From Planctomycetota bacterium (GTDB lineage: Bacteria > Planctomycetota > MHYJ01 > WSZJ01): 37,628 bases of DNA. The position numbers and the translations under genes are program-made. The notes beneath the pieces are model-generated. The model saw nothing but the letters and a program-made list of their open reading frames with translations. It was not told the origin of the DNA and did no database searches. Positions 24,028-30,729 of the stretch are shown piece by piece (positions within the stretch are counted from its first letter, which is position 1; every line of letters begins with the position of its first letter). The stretch lies in assembly GCA_021413805.1 (NCBI GenBank), contig JAIOPR010000232.1, positions 1 to 37,628 of the forward strand, given 5' to 3'.

Positions 24028-24081
24028 GGCGCAGAGCAGGGCGCTCGCGGCGGAAAGGGCGGTTTCGAAGTACCTATTGCT
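24028..24081 (+). repeat. 54-bp direct repeat, right copy
   Basis: Same sequence as 20510-20563 with one mismatch in 54 bases. It ends 28 bases before the xylB ATG. Its near identity contrasts with the roughly 22 per cent divergence between the truncated and intact xylB starts, so the repeat pair is much younger than that gene pair or has been kept uniform. Confidence 0.92.
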
Positions 24082-24109
24082 TCGCTGAAATTGCCCGAGC
24101 TCTGCTGAC

Positions 24110-25588
24110 ATGCCAGTTTTCTTGGGCATCGACGTCTCCACCACCGCCACCAAAGCGCTTCTCATTGACGCCGCAGGCGCGGTTCTCGGCGTCGCCTCCT
24201 CGGAATACGCCTTCGAATCGCCGCACCCGCTCTGGAGCGAGCAGCACCCGGACCTGTGGTGGACGGCGGCCTGCGCGAGCGTCCGGAAAGTTCTCGCGGC
24301 GACGGGCGTGGATCCCGCTTCGATCGCCGCCATCGGCCTCACCGGGCAGATGCACGGGCTCGTGCTTCTCGATGCGGACGGAAAACCGCTTCGGCCGGCG
24401 ATCCTCTGGAACGACCAGCGGACGGGGGCGGAGTGCGACGAGATTCGAACGCGAGTGGGGCGGGAGCGGCTGATTGCGGTGACGGGAAACGACGCGCTGA
24501 CGGGGTTCACGGCGCCGAAAATTCTCTGGGTGCGGAATCACGAGCCGGGAATCTTTGCGCGGGTCCGGCACATCCTGCTGCCGCACGATTTCGTCCGGCT
24601 GCGGCTCACCGGCGAGTACGCGTCGGACAAGGCGGGGGCTTCCGGCACGATCCTGTTCGACCTGGCGAAGCGCGACTGGTCGCCGGAGATTCTCGCGGCG
24701 CTGGGGATCGACCGGGCGTGGCTGCCGCGGACCGTGGAGGGGACGGCGGCGACGGGGGCGGTGACGAAGGACGCCGCGGCGCTCACCGGGCTGCGCGCCG
24801 GCACGCCGGTTTTCGGCGGCGGCGGCGACCAGGCGGCGGCGGCGGTCGGAACCGGCGCGGTCGAGGAAGGAATCGTCTCGGTCAGCCTCGGGACTTCCGG
24901 CGTCGTCTTCGCCGCCTGCGACAAGCCCTTCATCGAGCCCCAGGGCCGACTCCACGCGTTCTGCCACGCCCTCCCCGGGAAATGGCACCTGATGGGCGTC
25001 ATGCTTTCCGCGGCGGGGAGCCTGCGGTGGTTCCGGGACACGTTCGCGCCGGGGGAGGATTTCGAAGCGCTGGTCGGGCCGGCCGCGGATGTCGCCCCGG
25101 GGAGCGACGGGCTGATTTTCCTGCCGTACCTGACGGGCGAGCGGACGCCGCACAACGATCCGCTGGCGCGCGGCGCGTTCGTCGGGATCACCGTCCGCCA
25201 CACCCGCGCCCATTTCGTCCGCGCCGTCCTCGAAGGCGTCGCGTTCGGCCTCCGAGACGGTTTCGACCTGATGCGCGGCGCCGGGCTCGCGCCGTTCCGG
25301 CAGGTGCGCGTCACGGGCGGCGGGGCAAAGAGCGCGCTGTGGCGGCAGATTCTCGCGGATGTTTTCGGGACGGAGATCGCGACCGTCAGCTCGGCGGAAG
25401 GCGCGGCGTTCGGCGCGGCGCTGCTCGCGGCCGCCGGCTCCGGCGCGGAACTCCCCGCCGCCGTCCGCGTCCCGGGAAGCACCTCGCCCTCGCCCGCCGC
25501 CGCCGACTACCCGCAGATTCACCAGCGCTTCCGCGCCCTCTATCCCGCCCTCACGCCGGATTTCCGCGCCGCCGCGGGGCAGGCCTGA
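24110..25588 (+). CDS. xylB: Xylulokinase
   Basis: A 492-residue FGGY-family sugar kinase that phosphorylates D-xylulose to xylulose 5-phosphate for the pentose phosphate pathway, completing the path begun by xylA. The actin-like ATPase fold shows GIDVSTTATKALLID (6-20), the substrate segment GLTGQMHGL (76-84) with the Met-His pair at 81-82, LWNDQRT (99-105), the catalytic Asp at D240 in GGGGDQ, SLGTSGVVF (259-267), FLPYLTGERTPH and the ATP-site VTGGGAKS. The start is well placed though no strong ribosome site precedes it. It is separated from the xylA unit by the 3.6-kb block, so it may now use a different promoter. The next gene begins 3 bases after its stop. Confidence 0.95.
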   Translation: MPVFLGIDVSTTATKALLIDAAGAVLGVASSEYAFESPHPLWSEQHPDLWWTAACASVRKVLAATGVDPASIAAIGLTGQMHGLVLLDADGKPLRPAILWNDQRTGAECDEIRTRVGRERLIAVTGNDALTGFTAPKILWVRNHEPGIFARVRHILLPHDFVRLRLTGEYASDKAGASGTILFDLAKRDWSPEILAALGIDRAWLPRTVEGTAATGAVTKDAAALTGLRAGTPVFGGGGDQAAAAVGTGAVEEGIVSVSLGTSGVVFAACDKPFIEPQGRLHAFCHALPGKWHLMGVMLSAAGSLRWFRDTFAPGEDFEALVGPAADVAPGSDGLIFLPYLTGERTPHNDPLARGAFVGITVRHTRAHFVRAVLEGVAFGLRDGFDLMRGAGLAPFRQVRVTGGGAKSALWRQILADVFGTEIATVSSAEGAAFGAALLAAAGSGAELPAAVRVPGSTSPSPAAADYPQIHQRFRALYPALTPDFRAAAGQA

Positions 25589-25591
25589 ACC

Positions 25592-28273
25592 GTGGCGACC
25601 CCCGAGCCCACGCCCTGGATGTCCCGCCTTTTCGCCGCATTCCACAACGCCATCTGGCGCCGCCCGCGCCTGACGGTCGCCCTGCTCGTCGCCTCCTGCG
25701 TCCTCGCCGCGCTCGCCGCCTCGCGCCTCCGCTTCTCCAGCGACATCTCAAAAGTCCTCCCCGCCGATTCCCCGTCCGTGGACGCCGTCAGCGAGGTCAT
25801 GAAGCACTTCGCGTTCACCGGCCAGCTGTTCATCTTTTTCGAGAAGTCCGACCCCGCCGCGCCTGACGCCGCCGCCATGCGCCTGGCTGACGCGCTGGGG
25901 AAGCGCCTTTCCGGCGCTCCTGAAATCGTCTCGGCGCAATGGAAAATGAGCCCGGAGTCGGAGGCCTTCATGGCCGACCTCGTGTCGCAGCACGGGCCGC
26001 TTCTCCTCCCCGACGCCGAGATGGACCGCTTCCTCGCCCGCCTCGAGCCCGCGGAAATCCGCGAGGTGGTCCAGCGCGGCCGGCGCCAGCTTTCGCGTCC
26101 GGGAATGGGGCTGACCGACGCGCTCATGAAGCACGACCCCCTGAACCTGACTCGGGATTTTTTCCTGAAGCGCCTCGGGGCGGGGAAGCCGGAGGGGCGC
26201 GTGGACGTGTCGTCAGGGTATTTTTTCAACGAAGGGCGGACGGCGCTTCTCATGACGGTCGAAGGGAAGGAGCAGCCGCAGAACGTCGCGTTTTCGCGGC
26301 GAATCGTCGAGCGGGTCGAGGGGGCGCTCGCGGAGGCGCGGGCCGAGGTGCCGTCTGCGGCCGGGTGGAAGGTGACGCTGCTCGGCGGGTACCCGATCGC
26401 GCTTCAGAGCGAAGCCTCGATCAAAGGCGACCTGAAGCTCAACATGCTGACGTCGATCCCGCCGGTGCTGATCATGCTGCTGATCTCGATGCGACGCTGG
26501 TCGAGCCTGGCGATCGGCGCGGTTTCGCTCACGGTGGGGACGCTGTGGACGTTCGGGCTGGCGGGCGTGGCGTTCGGGCACCTGACGGCGGTGACGGTCG
26601 GGTTTGCGGGGCTGCTCGCGGGGATGGGGATCGACATCACGATCCACATGTTCCACCGGTTCCGGCACGAGCGCGCGGCGGGGTTGTCGGCGGAAGCGGC
26701 GTCGCTCGCGACGTTTTCGGGGACGGGGCCGGGCGCGTTCATCGCGATGGTCACGACGGCGTTTTCGATCCTGTGCCTCTGGGTGAGCGGGTTCCGCGGC
26801 CTGCGGGAGTTCGGCACGCTCGTCGGCGTCGGCGTGCTCCTGATTTTCGTCTCGACCTTCGCAGCGATCCCGCTCTTCACCCGCCTTGAGCGCGCGGATC
26901 GCCCCGGCCGTGATATCCCGCGCTGGGTGCTCGGCACGTGCTGGCTGCTCTTCGCCGTCTACTTCGCCGCGTCCGTCCAGCTCCTCTCCTTCCTGGGGAT
27001 CGTCATCGCCGTTTCCTGCGTCGTCTTCATGACCGCTCCCGGCACGCGCGCGACCATCAACCTGATCGTCGGGCGCCCGCGCCTCACCGCTGCGCTCGCC
27101 GCGGCCGTCACTGTCGCTTCCCTCGCCGCCCTCGCCCGCCCGCCGTTCGGCCGGCTCGTGCCCGAGTCGGACATCCGCAACCTCCGCTCCGAGGACGACA
27201 CCCTTCTCGACGCCCAGGAACGCCTCCGCGTGGCCTACGCCGCCGGGACCGAGTCGATCCTCGTCCTGGTCCGGGCCGGCTCGGAGGATGAAGCGCTCGA
27301 GAAAGCCGCGCTGGTTTCGGAAGCGCTGGAGCGAATCCCCGGGGCCACGACGCAGTCGATCGCGAATTTCGTGGCGCCTGCGGCACGGCAGGAACGGCAG
27401 GCGCGCCGCCTCGCGGCGGTGGACGCCGCGCGCGTCGTCGCGGACCTCGACCGCGCCCTCGACGCCGAAGGGTTCGATCCCGCCGCGTTCGACGGCGCCC
27501 GGGAGTGGCTCCGCGGCCTCCTCGCCGCCCGCACCCCCGTCCGCCCCTTCGCGCTTCGCGACCCGTTCTTCCTCTCCATCCGCAACCGCTTCCTCGCCCG
27601 CGACGACGCCGGCACCGTGCGCTCCCTCGTCTGGTTCACGCCCGCCGGATCCCTTCACACCACGCCGGAACGCAACCGCGCGATTGCCGGCCTCCGTGAA
27701 GCGGCGCTCCGGGCCTGCCCGGACGCGGTGCTGTCCGGTTTCCCGGTCGTCATGCAGGAAATCGACGCGCGCATCGGCCCCGACATTTTCTGGTCCACCC
27801 TGGCCGGCGGCGCCGTGAGCATCCTGCTCGCCTGGGTCCTCTACGGCTCCTTCCGCTGGATGGCCATCTCCATTCTCCCGGCGTTCGTCGGCACGTTCTG
27901 GTTCATCGGCATTCTCAAGCTCATGGGAATGCACACCAATTTCATCAACCTCATCGTCTTCCCGATCCTCGCCGGCCTCGCCACCGACAACGGCCTCTAC
28001 CTCGTCGAGCGCTTCCGCGAAATCCGGTGCCGCAGCGTCCGGGAGGCCGTGACCTCACTCTGGCCGAGCCTCACGCTCACGAGCCTGACAACGATCGTCG
28101 GCTTCGGCAGCCTCGCGTTCTCCACGAACCGCGGGATGCGCAGCCTCGGCGTCGCCATTTCCGTCGGGATGCTCTGCTACCTCTTCGCCAGCATCCTCAT
28201 TCTCCCGCCGATTCTGTGGTGGCTGGAGAAGCCGGGGGAAGAGCCGGTCCACGTTCCGGAATCCTCGTCGTAG
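25592..28273 (+). CDS. MMPL/RND-superfamily transporter (HpnN-like)
   Basis: An 893-residue membrane protein with a GTG start 3 bases after xylB. It has the internal duplication of the RND superfamily. One helix (about 22-44) is followed by a large outer loop (to about 285) and five or six helices, then the same order again. GMGIDITIHMFHRFRHE (about 345-361) and GLATDNGLYLVERFRE (about 793-808) are the paired conserved helix-loop motifs of MMPL domains. Members move lipids, hopanoids or other hydrophobic molecules across the envelope using the proton gradient. The closest type by eye is the hopanoid exporter HpnN, but no hopanoid gene is present here, so the cargo is unknown. Coupling to xylB is likely positional only. 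Confidence 0.85.
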   Translation: MATPEPTPWMSRLFAAFHNAIWRRPRLTVALLVASCVLAALAASRLRFSSDISKVLPADSPSVDAVSEVMKHFAFTGQLFIFFEKSDPAAPDAAAMRLADALGKRLSGAPEIVSAQWKMSPESEAFMADLVSQHGPLLLPDAEMDRFLARLEPAEIREVVQRGRRQLSRPGMGLTDALMKHDPLNLTRDFFLKRLGAGKPEGRVDVSSGYFFNEGRTALLMTVEGKEQPQNVAFSRRIVERVEGALAEARAEVPSAAGWKVTLLGGYPIALQSEASIKGDLKLNMLTSIPPVLIMLLISMRRWSSLAIGAVSLTVGTLWTFGLAGVAFGHLTAVTVGFAGLLAGMGIDITIHMFHRFRHERAAGLSAEAASLATFSGTGPGAFIAMVTTAFSILCLWVSGFRGLREFGTLVGVGVLLIFVSTFAAIPLFTRLERADRPGRDIPRWVLGTCWLLFAVYFAASVQLLSFLGIVIAVSCVVFMTAPGTRATINLIVGRPRLTAALAAAVTVASLAALARPPFGRLVPESDIRNLRSEDDTLLDAQERLRVAYAAGTESILVLVRAGSEDEALEKAALVSEALERIPGATTQSIANFVAPAARQERQARRLAAVDAARVVADLDRALDAEGFDPAAFDGAREWLRGLLAARTPVRPFALRDPFFLSIRNRFLARDDAGTVRSLVWFTPAGSLHTTPERNRAIAGLREAALRACPDAVLSGFPVVMQEIDARIGPDIFWSTLAGGAVSILLAWVLYGSFRWMAISILPAFVGTFWFIGILKLMGMHTNFINLIVFPILAGLATDNGLYLVERFREIRCRSVREAVTSLWPSLTLTSLTTIVGFGSLAFSTNRGMRSLGVAISVGMLCYLFASILILPPILWWLEKPGEEPVHVPESSS

Positions 28274-28378
28274 GAAGAATCGAGTGGGAAGAAGGAAGGG
28301 CGCGTGCCCGTACACTCATCGGGGGGAATCAGGGGGCCCGAAATCACCAGGTCCCACGCCATCCCGAGGAGTCGCCCG

Positions 28379-29416
28379 ATGCGCCTTTTTGCCGCAGCCG
28401 CGATCATGCTGTCGCTGGTTTCCGCCGCCGCCCGGGCGGAAGAAGTCCTGACGACCGACGGGCGCAAGCTCGTCGGCACGATCGCGAGCGAAGACGAAGA
28501 ACGGCTGACCGTCCTGACGTACAAAGACGGCCCGGTTGAAGTGCGCCTTTCGGACGTGAAATCGCGCAAGGCGGGCAAGACACTCTACGACGACTACGCG
28601 ACGAAGAAGGCCGACTTCGAAGACACCGCGGACGGGCACTTCAAGTTGGGAATCTGGTGCCGCGACAAGGGCCTCACCTGGCAAGCGCGCATCGAGTGGC
28701 GGAAGACGGTCGAGCTGGAAGCGGACAACGAAGCCGCGCGAAAGGCGCTCGGCGACAAGAAGGTCAAAGACACCTGGACCACGTTCGAGGACCAGCAGAA
28801 GGCGAAGGGCCTGGAGTTCTTCGAAGGGAAGTGGGTGACGCCGGAAGCGATCGCGACGATCCGCCGGGCGCGCCACCCGGCACAGGGCTGGGTCCTGACG
28901 GCGACCTACCGCGGCGACGCGGACGAGAAGTTCCTCGCGTCCTGGGGCGAGCGCGCCAAGGAGGCGTCCCAGTACATGTGGGACCTGACCGAAGGCCAGA
29001 TGTACGTCGCCCAGATCACCATCACCGACAACGGCGGCCCCGCCGACTTCACCATCGTCAACAAGGACCTCACCAAGGCGAAACCCGGCGAGTATTACGC
29101 GATCACCCTCGCCGACACCATCGAGGCCCCCGGCAAAATCCTCGCCTACACCTTCTTCCACGAACTCATCCACTTCAAATACCACCGCCCCGAGCACTGC
29201 GATAACTGCAAGAACTGCATCATGAGCAGCGACCCGAACGCTTCGCTCCTCTGCGACGACGCCGACCACAAGGGCCCCCCCGGAAAATCCTGCTGGGGCG
29301 CGATCCGCGAATTCCACAAGAAGGACCTCGCGCTGCTCCCGCTGACGCGCAAGGCGAAGCCGGGGCCGGTGCCGGAGACGAAGGTGATCGTGAATGACCG
29401 GGTGCCGAAAAAGTAG
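28379..29416 (+). CDS. Secreted protein with archaemetzincin-like zinc signature
   Basis: A 345-residue protein with a signal peptide ending near SAAARA (residue 20). GAGGAG lies about 8 bases before the ATG. Residues 22-60 form a small beta unit (TTDGRKLVGTIASEDEERLT), and a helical segment with FFEGKWVTPEA follows. In the C-terminal half, HELIHFKYHRPEHCDNCKNC runs from 261 to 280, followed by IM. HExxH (261-265) is the zinc site. H273 could be the third ligand, C274/C277/C280 a Cys cluster, and M282 a Met-turn residue. The order HExxH-x7-HC-x5-CxM resembles the archaemetzincin signature HExxH-x5-HC-x4-CxM, with small insertions. Further Cys (292, 305) follow. Protease activity is likely but not shown. 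The N-terminal part is unlike archaemetzincins. Confidence 0.7.
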   Translation: MRLFAAAAIMLSLVSAAARAEEVLTTDGRKLVGTIASEDEERLTVLTYKDGPVEVRLSDVKSRKAGKTLYDDYATKKADFEDTADGHFKLGIWCRDKGLTWQARIEWRKTVELEADNEAARKALGDKKVKDTWTTFEDQQKAKGLEFFEGKWVTPEAIATIRRARHPAQGWVLTATYRGDADEKFLASWGERAKEASQYMWDLTEGQMYVAQITITDNGGPADFTIVNKDLTKAKPGEYYAITLADTIEAPGKILAYTFFHELIHFKYHRPEHCDNCKNCIMSSDPNASLLCDDADHKGPPGKSCWGAIREFHKKDLALLPLTRKAKPGPVPETKVIVNDRVPKK

Positions 29417-29428
29417 CGGGCATCGCGC

Positions 29429-29457
29429 TTGGACGCAGGGACCACGAAGACTACACT
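29429..29457 (+). promoter_or_regulatory. Sigma-70-type promoter candidate for the 29487 gene
   Basis: TTGGAC (29429-29434) and TACACT (29452-29457) are 17 bases apart. Transcription would begin near 29464, giving a leader of about 23 bases that contains the AGGGA ribosome site before the ATG at 29487. The -35 match is modest. Confidence 0.4.
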
Positions 29458-29486
29458 CGCTCCACTTCCTGCTTCAGGGATCTCCC

Positions 29487-30416
29487 ATGCGCCTCTTCGC
29501 AATCTGCGTCCTGCTCGCTTCCGCCGCCGCGGCCGACCCGGTGACTCTCAAGCTCAAGCTCCCCAAGGGCCAGTCGATGAAGGTCGACCAGACGCTCGCG
29601 CTGACGTCCACGGCCAATCCGGCGCATCGCGTCAAGTCGCCCGGCTTCTCCTCGGTCACCGCGGTGATCGTGCAATCGCCGTTCCTGCTGATCGAGAAGT
29701 GGTCGGACGCATGCGTCGAGGACAAAGGCGGCGACCCGGTGGAAGTGCGCCGCACGATTCTCGCCTCGAAAATCTCGACCGCCAAGGCCGCTTCCGCGCC
29801 AACGTCCCAGGAGGGATGTATCTTTCTGCTCTCGAAGGGTGACAAAGGCTCGACCGTCAAGACGGAGCGCGGCAAGCCCGAGGATCTCAGCGTGACCCTG
29901 CTCGGAAAAGGACCGCCCGAGCTGGTCCAGGTCATGCTTCCCGCGGGCGCCGTCAATGTCGGCGACACGTGGAAGGTCGATGGCTCGTGCAACTCACCGC
30001 TTCAGTACACCGTCTCCGCCGGCAAGGCTGGCGCGCAGGGCACCGCCAGGAACGCGCTTCGCGAGGACATCGACCGCATGGACGACAAGAAGTCGCCGAT
30101 CGGTGTGGGCAACGCGACGAGCGCGGGGTGCGAGGTCACGGCGACGCTCAAGTCCGTGAATGCCGGCATCGCGACGATCGAGTTCTCGGGCCAGCAGGAC
30201 ATCGACAGCAGCAAGGTCCCCGACGCCCCGGATGACGCAATGATTCCGAAGTCAAAGACGGTCATCACGGGCTCGATGACGTTTGACATCGAAGCCGGTC
30301 GGCCGATCAAGGTGACGTGGAGTTCGAAGCACGTCGTTGACGACCTGGAAAAGCGCGGGACGAAGTTCCCGGGGTTTACCGAGGAGTGGGCGTTTACGAG
30401 GACGTACGCGAAGTAG
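29487..30416 (+). CDS. Secreted protein of unknown function
   Basis: A 309-residue protein. The signal peptide is residues 1-16 (MRLFAICVLLASAAAA). The mature part starts DPVTLKLKLPKGQSMKVDQT and is mostly beta-strand, with four Cys residues that could form disulfides (for example C69 in DACVED and C110 in QEGCIF). A typical two-sheet pattern ends with GSMTFDIEAGRPIKVTWSSK. This resembles the outer-membrane-like beta-sandwich or propeptide domains common in Planctomycetota, but no family was recognised. Its signal start MRLFA matches that of the preceding secreted metzincin-like gene. It has its own promoter candidate, though readthrough from that gene is possible. A tRNA on the other strand converges on its 3' end. 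Confidence 0.72.
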   Translation: MRLFAICVLLASAAAADPVTLKLKLPKGQSMKVDQTLALTSTANPAHRVKSPGFSSVTAVIVQSPFLLIEKWSDACVEDKGGDPVEVRRTILASKISTAKAASAPTSQEGCIFLLSKGDKGSTVKTERGKPEDLSVTLLGKGPPELVQVMLPAGAVNVGDTWKVDGSCNSPLQYTVSAGKAGAQGTARNALREDIDRMDDKKSPIGVGNATSAGCEVTATLKSVNAGIATIEFSGQQDIDSSKVPDAPDDAMIPKSKTVITGSMTFDIEAGRPIKVTWSSKHVVDDLEKRGTKFPGFTEEWAFTRTYAK

Positions 30417-30429
30417 GGAAGCGCCGGGG

Positions 30430-30464
30430 GGAAACAAAACAGGCGCGGCCAAAGGGCCGCGCCT
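30430..30464 (-). terminator. Rho-independent terminator after the tRNA
   Basis: A perfect 10-bp stem (30441-30450 with 30455-30464, loop 4 bases) is followed on the minus strand by TGTTTTGTTT. It lies 10 bases beyond the tRNA 3' end and points the right way to end tRNA transcription. On the plus strand no T-tract follows, so it is not an efficient terminator for the 30416 gene. Confidence 0.85.
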
Positions 30465-30473
30465 GGATCTGAA

Positions 30474-30547
<74 letters not shown>

Positions 30548-30617
30548 GTGAGCCGTCATCATCCTCCCCGGGATACCCCTCGTCAAGCGAAATGCCGCCC
30601 CAGGCCCCCGCCCCCGC

Positions 30618-30659
30618 GAAATTGAGAATTGAAAATCGAAAATTCAAAATTGAAAATTC
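30618..30659. repeat. AT-rich short repeat
   Basis: A 42-base AT-rich tract with repeated and self-complementary words GAATTGAAAATCG, AAAATTCAAAATTGAAAATTC in a GC-rich genome. A nearly pure pyrimidine tract (30660-30710) follows before the next gene. Function unknown. Confidence 0.7.
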
Positions 30660-30729
30660 GTCCCTTTTCCCCTTTCTCCTCTTTCCCTCTCCCTCCCGGG
30701 CCTCCCCCGCGCTAAAATCCCTCCCCTCC

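Larger units (their letters stand above)
20510..24081. mobile_element. Putative composite insertion between 54-bp direct repeats
   Basis: The block bounded by the 54-bp repeats splits an expected xylA-mutarotase-xylB operon. It holds a DUF3592 gene, an IS91-family transposase N-terminal piece, an antisense hisS 5' piece, a beta-propeller gene, a PD40 piece and an IS91-family transposase C-terminal piece. The two intact genes look less GC-rich than their neighbours. IS91 elements move by rolling-circle transposition without terminal inverted repeats and can carry flanking DNA, which fits the jumble. The boundaries and mechanism are inferred. No intact transposase is present, so the block is not autonomously mobile. 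Confidence 0.55.

Noticed and set aside
24074-25645. Minus-strand open frame of 523 codons
   Set aside because: It is antisense to xylB, which carries the full set of kinase motifs.
30441-30464. Hairpin as a terminator for the plus-strand gene ending at 30416
   Set aside because: The plus strand lacks a T-tract after the stem. The minus strand has one and the hairpin follows the tRNA, so it is assigned to the tRNA.
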